DNA from: JBLUOA01 sp048060095
GTDB taxonomy: Bacteria > Pseudomonadota > Alphaproteobacteria > Rhodobacterales > Rhodobacteraceae
Direction: 5' to 3'
NCBI RefSeq assembly: GCF_048060095.1
Contig: NZ_JBLUOA010000001.1
Coordinates: forward strand, 124,001 to 188,000
DNA length: 64,000 bases
Shown: in pieces, positions 52,845 through 62,299 of the stretch
Layout of the letters: each line of letters starts with the position of its first letter
Numbering within the stretch: position 1 is the first letter of the stretch
The notes under the pieces: generated by a model
Told to the model about the DNA's origin: nothing
Database searches by the model: none
The model's input: only the letters and a program-made list of their open reading frames with translations
Program-made: the position numbers and the translations under genes

Positions 52845-55262
52845 ATGGCCGAAGACGCGCAAAAACCAGAAGAATACGGCGCAGATTCTATCAAGGTTCT
52901 CAAAGGCTTGGAGGCGGTTCGCAAGCGCCCCGGCATGTATATCGGTGACACCGACGATGGCTCTGGCCTGCACCATATGGTGTATGAGGTCGTTGACAAC
53001 GGTATTGACGAAGCGCTTGCCGGTCACGCAGACGCCGTAAACGTCACGATCCACGCCGATGACAGCGTGTCGGTCAGCGATAACGGGCGCGGCATTCCGG
53101 TCGGGATTCACGAGGACGAAGGTGTCTCTGCGGCCGAGGTTATCATGACCCAGCTGCATGCGGGCGGGAAGTTCGACAGCAACTCGTACAAGGTGTCGGG
53201 CGGCCTGCACGGGGTTGGTGTGTCTGTTGTCAATGCGCTGTCGGATTATCTGGAGCTTCGGATCTGGCGCGACGGCAAAGAGCATTACGCGCGGTTTGAG
53301 GGTGGCTTTACCACCGAACCCTTGCGCGTTGTTGGAGATGCCGACGGGCGCAAAGGGACCGAAGTGCGGTTTCTGGCTTCGATCGATACGTTTTCCAACC
53401 GCGAATATGTGTTCAAAACGCTGGAACACCGTCTGCGCGAACTGGCGTTTCTGAATTCCGGCGTTCGGATTATTCTGACCGATGAACGCCCGGCAGAGCC
53501 GCTGCGCACCGAACTGTTCTACGAAGGTGGTGTGCGCGAATTCGTCAAATACCTCGATCGGTCCAAAACACCTGTGATGAGCGATCCGATTTTCATGACC
53601 GGCGAAAAGGACGGGATCGGGGTTGAGGTCGCGATGTGGTGGAATGACAGCTACCACGAAACTGTGCTGCCCTTTACCAATAACATTCCGCAGCGCGATG
53701 GCGGCACGCATATGGCGGGCTTCCGGGGCGCGTTGACCCGCACAATCAACAGCTACGCGCAGACCTCCGGCATCGCGAAGAAGGAAAAAGTCAGCTTCAC
53801 CGGCGACGATGCCCGCGAAGGTTTGACATGCGTGTTGTCAGTCAAAGTGCCGGACCCGAAATTCTCCTCCCAGACCAAGGATAAGCTGGTGAGCTCCGAG
53901 GTCCGCCCAGCGGTCGAAAGCCTCGTGAACGAAAAACTGGCGGAGTGGTTTGAGGAAAACCCGAACGAGGCGAAGCAAATCGTCGGCAAGATCGTTGAAG
54001 CCGCCCTTGCCCGCGAAGCGGCGCGGAAGGCGCGGGAACTGACCCGGCGCAAGACCGCGATGGATGTTAATTTCCTTGCCGGAAAGCTCAAGGATTGTTC
54101 CGAGAAAGACCCGTCGAAGACCGAAGTCTTCCTTGTCGAGGGCGACAGCGCCGGCGGGTCGGCCCAGACCGGGCGTGACCGGGCGACGCAGGCGATCCTG
54201 CCGCTGAAGGGCAAGATCCTGAACGTGGAGCGGGCGCGGTTCGACCGGATGCTCGCCAGCCAGGAGATCGGCAACCTAGTAATGGCGCTTGGCACCGGGA
54301 TCGGGCGGGATGAGTTCGACATCTCAAAACTGCGCTACCACAAGATTGTCATCATGACGGATGCAGACGTGGACGGCGCCCACATTCGGACGTTGCTGCT
54401 GACATTCTTCTTCCGTCAGATGCCGGAGTTGATCGAAGGCGGATACCTCTACATCGCGCAGCCGCCGCTTTACAAAGTCAGCCGCGGCAAATCCGAAGTC
54501 TATCTGAAGGATCAGGCGGCGATGGACAATTACCTGATCCAGCAGGGGATTGAGGGCGCGTCGCTTCGCCTTGCTTCGGGCGAAGAGATCACCGGCCAAG
54601 ACCTTGCCCGCGTGGTAGAGGAAGCGCGCCAGATCCGTCGCATCCTACAAGCCTTCCCGACACTTTATCCTCAGCACATTCTGGAACAGGCCGCGATTGC
54701 CGCCGCGTTTGTGCCGGGGGCGGTCGACCAGAACCTGCAAGGGGTGGCCGATGCTATCGCCGCGCGGCTTGACCTGATCGCAGTGGAATACGAACGCGGC
54801 TGGCAAGGCCGCCCGACGCAGGACAAGGGCATCCGGCTCGCTCGCCTGCTGCGAGGGGTCGAAGAGGTCCGCACGCTGGACGGGCACGTCATCCGCTCTG
54901 GTGAGGCGCGCAAGCTCGGCAGTTATACCGACAGCCTGATCGACGCGTATGGCAAGCCCGCGAAACTGATCCGCAAGGATAAGGAGACCATGATCCACGG
55001 CCCGTCCGAGTTGTTGCAAGCGATCCTGTCCGAAGGCGAAAAGGGGCTGAACCTGCAACGCTACAAGGGTCTTGGCGAAATGAACCCAGACCAACTTTGG
55101 GAAACCACGCTTGATCCTGATGCGCGGACGCTGTTGCAGGTCAAGATCGATGACGTGGCCGAGGCGGACGATATGTTCACTAAGCTAATGGGCGACGTGG
55201 TCGAACCCCGGCGGGAGTTCATTCAGTCCAACGCCCTCAACGTCGAGAATCTGGACTTCTAA
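52845..55262 (+). CDS. gyrB: DNA gyrase subunit B
   Basis: The 805-residue subunit has the GHKL ATPase motifs (VYEVVDNGIDEALAG, DNGRGIPVGIHED, GGLHGVGVSVVNAL), the transducer domain, and the TOPRIM domain with EGDSAGGSAQTGRDR and MTDADVDGAHIRTLLLTFF. The C-terminal QRYKGLGEMNPDQLWETTLD is diagnostic for GyrB/ParE. Length matches GyrB rather than ParE. It has its own promoter and ends with four bases overlapping the convergent trhO gene. Confidence 0.97.
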   Translation: MAEDAQKPEEYGADSIKVLKGLEAVRKRPGMYIGDTDDGSGLHHMVYEVVDNGIDEALAGHADAVNVTIHADDSVSVSDNGRGIPVGIHEDEGVSAAEVIMTQLHAGGKFDSNSYKVSGGLHGVGVSVVNALSDYLELRIWRDGKEHYARFEGGFTTEPLRVVGDADGRKGTEVRFLASIDTFSNREYVFKTLEHRLRELAFLNSGVRIILTDERPAEPLRTELFYEGGVREFVKYLDRSKTPVMSDPIFMTGEKDGIGVEVAMWWNDSYHETVLPFTNNIPQRDGGTHMAGFRGALTRTINSYAQTSGIAKKEKVSFTGDDAREGLTCVLSVKVPDPKFSSQTKDKLVSSEVRPAVESLVNEKLAEWFEENPNEAKQIVGKIVEAALAREAARKARELTRRKTAMDVNFLAGKLKDCSEKDPSKTEVFLVEGDSAGGSAQTGRDRATQAILPLKGKILNVERARFDRMLASQEIGNLVMALGTGIGRDEFDISKLRYHKIVIMTDADVDGAHIRTLLLTFFFRQMPELIEGGYLYIAQPPLYKVSRGKSEVYLKDQAAMDNYLIQQGIEGASLRLASGEEITGQDLARVVEEARQIRRILQAFPTLYPQHILEQAAIAAAFVPGAVDQNLQGVADAIAARLDLIAVEYERGWQGRPTQDKGIRLARLLRGVEEVRTLDGHVIRSGEARKLGSYTDSLIDAYGKPAKLIRKDKETMIHGPSELLQAILSEGEKGLNLQRYKGLGEMNPDQLWETTLDPDARTLLQVKIDDVAEADDMFTKLMGDVVEPRREFIQSNALNVENLDF

Positions 55263-56170
55263 GCGGTCTTCGGCCCGACATGCTGCTCGCCCCGCGCTTT
55301 CGACAGGGCGATCTGTTTTTGCCGTTCGCGAAAGCGGGCCTTTTGGTCGTCGGTCGTTTCGTCAACGCATTGGTGGCAGCTAACGCCCTCTTCGTATTCG
55401 GCACGCTGCTTGTCATTCGGAAGGATCGGGCGGCGGCAGGCAAAGCAAAGTGCGTGCGGGCCTTCACGCAGCCCGTGTTCGACTGACACGCGTTGGTCAA
55501 AGACAAAGCACGACCCGTCCCATTTGCTGTCGGCCTCTGGCACCTCTTCCAGATATTTCAGGATGCCACCTTTTAGGTGGAACACATCCTCCACCCCCTG
55601 ACCGATCAGGTAGTTCGTGGATTTTTCACAGCGAATACCACCGGTGCAGAACATCGCCACGCGCTTGTTGTGAAACCGATCCTTGTTCTTTTCCCACCAT
55701 TCCGGAAATTCACCGAAGCTTTTAGTTTCCGGGTCCACCGCGCCTTCGAACGTGCCAATGGCGACCTCGTAGTCGTTACGGGTGTCGATGACGACGACAT
55801 CGTCCTGCGAGATCAGATAGTTCCAATCCTTCGCTTCGACGTAATGCCCGACCGCGGCGGTGGGGTCGACATCCGGCTGGCCCATCGTCACGATCTCACG
55901 CTTCAGGCGCACTTTCATCCGATTGAAGGGCATCTCGGCGGCTGGGCTTTCCTTATGCTCAAGCGCCGCGCAGCCGGGCAGGGCGCGGATATGTGCAAGG
56001 GCCGCGTCAATCCCTGCACGGGTTCCGGCGATCGTGCCGTTGATGCCTTCGGACGCGAGCAGTAGCGATCCCTTGACGCCCCCGGCATCGCAAACAGCTT
56101 GCAACGGCGCACGAAGCGCCGCCGGATTGTCGAACCGGGTGAAGTGGTAAAGTGCAGCAACTGTAAACAT
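55259..56170 (-). CDS. trhO: tRNA uridine 34 hydroxylase TrhO (YceA/UPF0176, rhodanese domain)
   Basis: Starting at the ATG at 56170 (MFTVAALYHFTRFDNPAALR) the protein has 303 residues; the frame is open further upstream without support. It has an N-terminal acylphosphatase-like part with LLLASEGINGTIAGT, then a rhodanese domain with VVVIDTRNDYEVAIG and the active-site MFCTGGIRCEKS (Cys175). A C-terminal cysteine-rich tail (CFACRRPI, SCHQCVD) follows. This is the YceA/TrhO family that makes 5-hydroxyuridine at tRNA position 34. Confidence 0.92.
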   Translation of the reverse strand: MFTVAALYHFTRFDNPAALRAPLQAVCDAGGVKGSLLLASEGINGTIAGTRAGIDAALAHIRALPGCAALEHKESPAAEMPFNRMKVRLKREIVTMGQPDVDPTAAVGHYVEAKDWNYLISQDDVVVIDTRNDYEVAIGTFEGAVDPETKSFGEFPEWWEKNKDRFHNKRVAMFCTGGIRCEKSTNYLIGQGVEDVFHLKGGILKYLEEVPEADSKWDGSCFVFDQRVSVEHGLREGPHALCFACRRPILPNDKQRAEYEEGVSCHQCVDETTDDQKARFRERQKQIALSKARGEQHVGPKTA

Positions 56171-56278
56171 GGGCGCCGGGATACTCCCGCGCTGCAACCC
56201 GCGCAAGACCGCTTTCGTGGTTGCATTGTCGCGGTCGGGCGGGTTTCTTAGACGGAATGGATCGACAGGAGACCGCGC

Positions 56279-56887
56279 ATGCGCCCAGCCGACGAAGCCC
56301 TGATCGTCATCGACGTTCAAAACGATTTCTGTCCCGGCGGTGCGCTGGCGGTGGAGGGCGGTGATCAGATCATCCCCCAGATCAACGCGATGTTGCCGGA
56401 ATTTGCGGTGCGTGTCCTGACGCAGGACTGGCATCCGGTCGGGCATTCATCGTTTGCTTCGACCCATGCGGGGTCGGCGCCGTTTGGAACGACCGAATTG
56501 CCCTACGGCACCCAAGTGCTGTGGCCAGACCATTGTGTGCAGGGCACAGGCGGCGCGGCCTTCCACGCGGACCTTCACACCGACCTTGGCGATGTCGTGA
56601 TCCGCAAGGGGTTCCGGCCCGAGATCGACAGCTATTCCGCCTTCTTTGAAAACGATCACGAAACCCCGACCGGGCTTGACGGATACCTGGCGGAACGGGG
56701 CGTGAAAAAGCTGACTCTCGTTGGCCTCGCGACCGATTTCTGCGTTTATTACTCCGCCGTTGATGCGGCCAGCCTTGGCTATGATGTCACTGTCCTGCAA
56801 TCCGCCTGTCGCGCGATTGACCTTGACGGATCGCTCGCCACTGCGCGCGAGGCGATGCAGGCCGCCGGCGTTCGGTTGGAGGGGTAG
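56279..56887 (+). CDS. pncA: Nicotinamidase PncA
   Basis: The 202-residue enzyme has the catalytic triad Asp12 (VIDVQNDFC), Lys110 (VIRKGF) and Cys155 (ATDFCVYYSA). The metal site is Asp50, His52, His56 (QDWHPVGHSSF). It converts nicotinamide to nicotinate. The next gene, pncB, begins 3 bp after its stop and uses the product, so they form the NAD salvage (Preiss-Handler) unit. ACAGGAG is the ribosome-binding site. Confidence 0.95.
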   Translation: MRPADEALIVIDVQNDFCPGGALAVEGGDQIIPQINAMLPEFAVRVLTQDWHPVGHSSFASTHAGSAPFGTTELPYGTQVLWPDHCVQGTGGAAFHADLHTDLGDVVIRKGFRPEIDSYSAFFENDHETPTGLDGYLAERGVKKLTLVGLATDFCVYYSAVDAASLGYDVTVLQSACRAIDLDGSLATAREAMQAAGVRLEG

Positions 56888-56890
56888 ATC

Positions 56891-58183
56891 ATGGCCGATA
56901 TCGCAACCCGCGTTTATAATCACAAATGGAAGATCGACCCGATTGTCCGGTCCCTTCTTGATACCGACTTCTACAAACTTCTGATGTGTCAGTCCGTGTT
57001 CCGCAACAAGCCCGACACGCAGGTCACGTTTTCGCTGATCAACCGCACCAAGTCGATCCGATTGGCGGAACTGGTCGACGAGGGCGAGTTGCGCGAACAG
57101 CTCGATCACATCCGCTCCCTCTCGCTGTCTCGTGGTGAGTCCACCTTCCTGCGCGGCAACACCTTCTACGGCAAACGCCAGATGTTCCGCCCCGATTTTA
57201 TGGAGTGGTATGAGGGCATGCGCCTGCCGCCCTACCACCTCGAAAAACGCGATGGTCAGTATGAGCTGACGTTTGAGGGCACCTGGCCCGAAGTCATGCT
57301 TTGGGAAATTCCCGCGCTCGCCGTGTTGATGGAGCTGCGCTCCCGCGCGGTGCTTGACGGGATGGGGCGGTTCGAACTTCAGGTGCTTTACGCCCGCGCC
57401 ATGACCAAGGTCTGGGAAAAGGTCGAACGCCTGCGCGATGTGCCGGACCTGCGCCTTGCCGATTTCGGCACCCGCCGCCGCCATTCCTTCATGTGGCAGG
57501 ATTGGTGCGTGCAGGCGATGCTGGAAGGGCTGGGCGAGAAATTCGTCGGCACGTCAAACTGTCTCATCGCGATGCGGCGCGAGGTTGAGGCGATCGGCAC
57601 CAATGCTCACGAACTGCCGATGGTCTACGCCGCGTTGGCCGAGGATGACGCAGCGCTCGCCCGCGCACCCTACACCGTCCTGTCCGACTGGCATGATGAG
57701 CACGAAGGCAACCTCCGCATCATCCTGCCCGACACCTACGGCACCGAAGGGTTCCTGAAAAACGCTCCCGACTGGCTGACCCAATGGACCGGCATCCGCA
57801 TCGATTCCGGCGACCCGGCCACCGGCGCAGAAACCGCGATCCGCTGGTGGAAAGATCGCGGCGAAGACCCGCGCGAAAAGCTGGTGATCTTTTCTGACGG
57901 CCTCGACGTCGATAAAATCATCGAACTGCAAACCCAATTCGCGGGGCGGGTCAAAGTCAGCTTCGGCTGGGGCACCCTCCTCACCAACGACTTCCGAGGC
58001 CTCGTCCCCGACGACGCCCTCGCACCCTTCTCCCTGGTCTGCAAAGCGGTCGAGGCGAACGGCAAACCCACCGTGAAACTGAGCGACAACCCGAACAAGG
58101 CGATGGGTCCTGACGCGGAGATCAAGCGGTATAAGCGGGTGTTTGCGGTTGGCGAGCAGGAGCGGGTTGAGGTTGTGGTTTAG
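56891..58183 (+). CDS. pncB: Nicotinate phosphoribosyltransferase PncB
   Basis: The 430-residue enzyme has DTDFYKLLMCQSVFRNKPD near the N-terminus, the FLRGNTFYGKRQMF segment and the ADFGTRRRHSF region. The phosphoribosyl part has GIRIDSGDP and VIFSDGLDVDKII. It makes nicotinate mononucleotide from nicotinate and PRPP. Size and motifs match the proteobacterial PncB. It is coupled to pncA. Confidence 0.95.
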   Translation: MADIATRVYNHKWKIDPIVRSLLDTDFYKLLMCQSVFRNKPDTQVTFSLINRTKSIRLAELVDEGELREQLDHIRSLSLSRGESTFLRGNTFYGKRQMFRPDFMEWYEGMRLPPYHLEKRDGQYELTFEGTWPEVMLWEIPALAVLMELRSRAVLDGMGRFELQVLYARAMTKVWEKVERLRDVPDLRLADFGTRRRHSFMWQDWCVQAMLEGLGEKFVGTSNCLIAMRREVEAIGTNAHELPMVYAALAEDDAALARAPYTVLSDWHDEHEGNLRIILPDTYGTEGFLKNAPDWLTQWTGIRIDSGDPATGAETAIRWWKDRGEDPREKLVIFSDGLDVDKIIELQTQFAGRVKVSFGWGTLLTNDFRGLVPDDALAPFSLVCKAVEANGKPTVKLSDNPNKAMGPDAEIKRYKRVFAVGEQERVEVVV

Positions 58184-58398
58184 GGGTAACTTTGTGGGGC
58201 ATTTCCGTCATTGCGGACGGCAGGTGTGCGGGACAAAGTGAGCTTTCGCCGTGCTTGCTCCAATGGCCGCTATTCTAGCATCGCCGTCCGATTTTCCGGA
58301 GTGGTCCCTCTCTTGCGAGCGACGTGAGGAATGTCTTTGGTGGGCGCTTTGTTGCGTCCGAGGTGCTTTTTTGGCCGCCCGCTCCTCGCAGCAGAAAC

Positions 58399-58680
58399 CT
58401 AGAACTCTTCAATCTCCGGGACAGTGCCAAGTCTGACGAGGAAGCTCGGCGATCCGACTTCGCCCGTGCTCGGATCTTCGATGATCGTATAGGCATCAGC
58501 ACCGGCGCACTCTTCACGATCGGCTTCTCTTTCGGCCCTGTTCTGAGCTTCTAATGCGGTTGTGTATTCGAATTGCTTGTCAACTTTCAGACCCGCTTGC
58601 CCGCTTCGACTTGCCTTCGTTTCCACATAAGTCTGGCAAATATGGTGAACCTTGTCCGTATTTTCGTCAGAATTCTTCAT
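58399..58680 (-). CDS. Hypothetical small protein
   Basis: The 93-residue acidic/polar protein (MKNSDENTDKVHHICQTYVE) has an AGAAGGA site upstream. It contains two cysteines (HHICQTY, REECAGADAY), an Arg/Glu-rich middle with ALEAQNRAEREADREE, and ends GTVPEIEEF. It has no signal peptide or membrane segment, and I do not recognise a family. It shares strand and neighbourhood with the next small gene. Confidence 0.65.
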   Translation of the reverse strand: MKNSDENTDKVHHICQTYVETKASRSGQAGLKVDKQFEYTTALEAQNRAEREADREECAGADAYTIIEDPSTGEVGSPSFLVRLGTVPEIEEF

Positions 58681-58786
58681 GAGCAGATCCTTCTCGGGCG
58701 CGGGAACGAATGGGACGCCGTGGGCGCCTCGAGCGATCCAATGTGGGACATTATTCGTCCTTTGGAAACAGACTTCAAGGTCCGCT

Positions 58787-59020
58787 TCATTGCTTCACAC
58801 CAACTTTGGGCGAAGGCTTCTTCTTTGCCCCCGCGACGGCCTTGGTTGGCGTGTTCGCTTTTCGCTCGAGGCGGGCATTGCGAAGGCGGTCGAGTTTGAC
58901 TTGCCGCTGTTCCGCTTCGTCGTCGATTATCTTTCTGACGACGCGGCTTGTCTTGTCCATCGGCGTTTCCCTAGTAAGAAAGCTCTCCTTGAACACAGTT
59001 TTTTTGGTCCGCTTGGTCAT
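58787..59020 (-). CDS. Hypothetical small basic protein
   Basis: The 77-residue protein starts MTKRTKKTVFKESFLTRETP and is very basic (Lys/Arg-rich), with an acidic helix VVRKIIDDEAEQRQVKLDRL and a C-terminal Lys/Pro tail. AAGGAGATGAGCCG gives a strong ribosome-binding site, so it is likely translated. It could bind nucleic acid, but no family is recognised. Confidence 0.65.
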   Translation of the reverse strand: MTKRTKKTVFKESFLTRETPMDKTSRVVRKIIDDEAEQRQVKLDRLRNARLERKANTPTKAVAGAKKKPSPKVGVKQ

Positions 59021-59069
59021 CGGCTCATCTCCTTATTGATTTCATCTGCGAGCAAAGGGGCGAAAAGCA

Positions 59070-60191
59070 TCAAACAATTTCCAGGTGTTTGCGTATTACA
59101 TCGGCGTTCCGCCCCCCTGGCATCTGGTGGTCATGGAGCATCGATATCTTGATATCGGGTGCCGCCATGGCTTGCATCAGAGCGCTGTAAGTCATCTGAA
59201 ATCTCACTACAGACCCCACGCTCATGCTCGGCAGAGTGGTGCCGATGACCAGTTGATCGCTTGTGGCGCCGATAAACGTCGTTCCGTCGGGCATCAGAAG
59301 CCCAAGAATGTTTGTATCCTGATGCCCCAGCGCAAGGATCAATCGTGTAGGGTCTTCGCCCTTTGGCGCAATGAGATGCAATGCGAGCGCCGGAGAGGCG
59401 CTGCTTTGAGGCAGAAGCACAGACCGATTGTTAGCCTCGATCACTTCGGCAACCAGCGTGAATGCATCGGTGTACATCCCGTCAATCCGACCTCCCGACA
59501 GTGGATCAACACCCAGTAGGATTGCTTCGCCCAATCTCAGATCGTTTATGCGGCCGGTCGGATGCCCGCCGAACGCCCAAGGCAGGTTTGCAGAATTGCC
59601 GCCGGAAACCGTCTGAAGGAACGGGCCGCACTGCCTCTCCACCTCCGTTGCCAAAGCAGACAGGGCCTCCATTTTGGCTGCATTAGGGGCCACACCGGTG
59701 AGGCAGGCGAAATTGGCGCCTATGCCTTTCAACGCGACACCCGGCAAGTCGACCATGCGCTGCGCGATTGCAGCAAGTTCTGCTGGCATGATCCCTTCAC
59801 GGTTATCACCCATCTCAACCATCAGGATGATGTCGTGAACGCGATCGTGCCGGATCGCAGCAGCAGCGAGGGCCGTGATAACGGCAAACTCGGTGTTGTA
59901 GCTTGCCTCACAGAATTGGACGACCTCATCCACCTGGCTCAGCATTGGCGTTCGGATCAAGGTAATCGGGCAGAGGAGGCCCGCTTTGCGCAACCTCTTC
60001 ACGTTGCTCAGGCGCGCCTCAGCTAGGCCTGTTGCGCCCCCGTCTAGCATGGCCTGCGCTATTGCGGGACGGCCGCAGACCGCTTTGGTTACGCCGGTGA
60101 CGCCGATGCTGCGGGCATTCAGCGCCTGAACAACAGTCTGGGTATTGTGGCGTATCTTGCTCAGATCCACCTCAATGCGCGGGGCGCTCAT
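59070..60191 (-). CDS. Alanine/ornithine racemase-like PLP enzyme (fold type III)
   Basis: The 373-residue enzyme begins PRIEVDLSKIRHNTQTVVQ and has the PLP lysine in GVTKAVCG (Lys36). The TIM-barrel strands continue with GIGANFACLTGVAP, VSGGNSANLPWA and RLGEAILLGVD, the pattern of the ornithine/alanine racemase-like group rather than the classical Alr. A C-terminal beta-domain (about 250-373) follows. It overlaps the DUF1611 gene by four bases (ATGA), so the two act together. It likely interconverts or binds a D/L amino acid. Confidence 0.85.
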   Translation of the reverse strand: MSAPRIEVDLSKIRHNTQTVVQALNARSIGVTGVTKAVCGRPAIAQAMLDGGATGLAEARLSNVKRLRKAGLLCPITLIRTPMLSQVDEVVQFCEASYNTEFAVITALAAAAIRHDRVHDIILMVEMGDNREGIMPAELAAIAQRMVDLPGVALKGIGANFACLTGVAPNAAKMEALSALATEVERQCGPFLQTVSGGNSANLPWAFGGHPTGRINDLRLGEAILLGVDPLSGGRIDGMYTDAFTLVAEVIEANNRSVLLPQSSASPALALHLIAPKGEDPTRLILALGHQDTNILGLLMPDGTTFIGATSDQLVIGTTLPSMSVGSVVRFQMTYSALMQAMAAPDIKISMLHDHQMPGGRNADVIRKHLEIV

Positions 60192-61387
60192 ATTGCGGCC
60201 ACAGGTGGTCCTTGCTTCAAACCAGGATAGGCGGCAACGACCATCGCTAGCAAATGTGCTGCCGGCCGGCTGAGCGCATCGGTCACAGGAAGCCCCAGTT
60301 TATGAGATTGCGCTGTGATTGTGTCCGCAAGCTCGGCCTCGGACATTCCCTCATGATTGATCGTGACCCCGATGACCTTCGTGTCAGCAAAGGCCTCAAT
60401 AAGGGAAATTTCACTTGCCGGCGTAGGCATTGGCATGTTGGGGAAATCACAGCGATGGGCCCGTTTGGGTGCGTGCTGAAGGATAACGGCATCCGGTTGA
60501 CTGCCGCGCAGGATAAAAGCCGATGTGCAGAACGCCGGATGGCTAAGCGCGCCTTGGCCTTCGATCAGAATGACATCGGGTTGCTCTGCCTCTGAGGCTG
60601 CAACAATCGCTCCCTCAAGTTCGCCACAGCAGAACTGGGGCGGCACGGCATCCATGGCCACACCGTATTTCGCACCCTGCATCAAACCCGTTTGGCCCGT
60701 ACCAACAAGAACTGTCTTGATGCCTTTTGCATTCAGGGCCCGCGCCAAGACAGTCGCCGTTGTCCGTTTGCCAATGGCACAATCGGTCCCGAGAATCGCA
60801 ATGCGCAAGGCGCTAACACCCGCGATGCTTCCATCAAACAGACGCATGTCCTTGCTTAGCTTTGGCTTGCGAATGTCGCGGATGGTGACACCTTGCTGAG
60901 TAGCGGCGCTGGCGATTTCGGGGTCATCGCTCAGGAATTCGTGCAACCCGCTGACGATGTTCATTCCAAGATTGATTGCATCCAGAACGACGCCGCGGTC
61001 AGCCGCAGATAGCCGTCCCGTAGATGGCGCCATCCCGTAGATGAACGTATCGGGGATGACGGCTTCATTGGCGACAGCGGCAGCCAGTGTTTCCAGGACT
61101 GGTATCTGGTTTGCCGCACGGTCAAGAATGAGGCCGCTGTCCCCTCCTGTGTGAAGGCTATCGACCACAGACAGGACCCGATAAGCTTGAGAATGGCGCA
61201 CGAGGCCGTTTGCTGTCTTACCGTCGATTTTCGCGAAATTACCCTCACAATAGACAATCGCGGTTGGGCGTAAGTTGATCTGCTTAACAGGTGCTGAGTG
61301 TTCAAGTTCAAAATCGCTTAGCGGCGGCGTTTGTGCCTCCCTGCCAATACGAATGATGGCGCTCGCGGCGCTAAGTTCGGTCGTCAT
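60188..61387 (-). CDS. DUF1611 family P-loop protein (DgcN-like)
   Basis: The start at 61387 (MTTELSAASA) has GAGGAAACAC upstream; the frame is open farther but unsupported. The 399-residue protein has an N-terminal Rossmann-like part with TAIVYCEGNFAKIDGKTANG and a C-terminal P-loop domain, ILGTDCAIGKRTTATVLARA (about 198-218), with VLVGTGQTGLMQGAKYG and ILIEGQGALSHPAF. In marine bacteria a member, DgcN, N-acetylates D-glutamate, acting with the racemase DgcA. Here the partner is a PLP racemase instead, so the substrate may differ. Confidence 0.85.
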   Translation of the reverse strand: MTTELSAASAIIRIGREAQTPPLSDFELEHSAPVKQINLRPTAIVYCEGNFAKIDGKTANGLVRHSQAYRVLSVVDSLHTGGDSGLILDRAANQIPVLETLAAAVANEAVIPDTFIYGMAPSTGRLSAADRGVVLDAINLGMNIVSGLHEFLSDDPEIASAATQQGVTIRDIRKPKLSKDMRLFDGSIAGVSALRIAILGTDCAIGKRTTATVLARALNAKGIKTVLVGTGQTGLMQGAKYGVAMDAVPPQFCCGELEGAIVAASEAEQPDVILIEGQGALSHPAFCTSAFILRGSQPDAVILQHAPKRAHRCDFPNMPMPTPASEISLIEAFADTKVIGVTINHEGMSEAELADTITAQSHKLGLPVTDALSRPAAHLLAMVVAAYPGLKQGPPVAAI

Positions 61388-61470
61388 TGTGTTTCCTCGT
61401 TCGTGGTCGACACTGCGGTTTGCACCTGTCCTGACGTAGCGTGCCAAGTGCGGATCTCAGTGCGATAGTG

Positions 61471-62229
61471 TCAGTCGCTTAGAACGCACTGACCTTTTGA
61501 GTTCTGGAAATTTCTGTCGCATTCCCAGCGGTTTCCCGACCTGTCGAGATGGGCGTTCGCGGGGATGTCGATCGCTTCGCAATCCTCGTCGGTCGCGGCG
61601 TATCCACGCTCACACCTCCACCCCGCACCGTAGGTCGCATCGTCGAAGTAGGCATGCGCCGGGATAACAACAGCCGCGCATTGGCCATCCTGTTCGAAGA
61701 AGCCGCGTTCACATGTCCAGGGTCGGCCGTAACTTGTTCCATTCAGAAAAGCATTCTCTGGAACCACGATGGCGACGCAGAGATCACCCGAGACCTCAAA
61801 CCCGCGGTCGCACCTCCACCCGGACCGGTACGACGCATCCGAGAGGTAGGCATTTGCCGGCAGGGTGATCTCTTGGCAGATATCGTCGACCTTGAGATAC
61901 CCTCGCGAGCAATGCCAGCGTTCACCAGAAGGGTCGAGAAACCCTCCATCGGGCACAATCACTTCAACACAAGCAATGTTGTCGAGTACGCGATACCCGT
62001 GAAGACATTCCCAACCGAGACCGTATGTCCGGTTGGTCTCATAGGCGTTTGCCGGCACAACAACGGCATCGCAGGTATCTTCGTTAAGCCTGAACCCGAT
62101 GTTGCATTCCCAACCTTCGCCATAGCGCTTCGCGCTCGCGTTTTCTGGCATTGGCGGGGCAGATGATTGAGCAACCGCAGGGGCCACGACCAGAAGCAGA
62201 GCGCAAACCGAACCGAGAACGTACGTCAT
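61471..62229 (-). CDS. Secreted cysteine-rich repeat protein of unknown function
   Basis: Starting at 62229 (MTYVLGSVCALLLVVAPAVAQ, a Sec signal) the protein has 252 residues. After the signal are seven imperfect repeats of about 33 residues. Each has a Trp/aromatic-x-Cys-x2-Gly-Phe/Tyr start (GWECNIGFR, GWECLHGYR, WHCSRGYL, GWRCDRGF, PWTCERGF, GWRCERGY, WECDRNF) and a second Cys about ten residues later, then a VPANAYL-like link. Two cysteines per unit suggest one disulfide per repeat. It lies 71 bp after the next small gene on the same strand. No known domain name is certain. Confidence 0.75.
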   Translation of the reverse strand: MTYVLGSVCALLLVVAPAVAQSSAPPMPENASAKRYGEGWECNIGFRLNEDTCDAVVVPANAYETNRTYGLGWECLHGYRVLDNIACVEVIVPDGGFLDPSGERWHCSRGYLKVDDICQEITLPANAYLSDASYRSGWRCDRGFEVSGDLCVAIVVPENAFLNGTSYGRPWTCERGFFEQDGQCAAVVIPAHAYFDDATYGAGWRCERGYAATDEDCEAIDIPANAHLDRSGNRWECDRNFQNSKGQCVLSD

Positions 62230-62299
62230 AATGGATTGAACGCCGTTAGACAGACGCGCCTTGTAGGGTCGTGGTGGCAGTTGCAGTCTCACGCCTGCA

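Noticed and set aside
51912..53711. 599-codon minus-strand frame across recF and gyrB
   Set aside because: Entirely antisense to two conserved housekeeping genes and without recognisable motifs.
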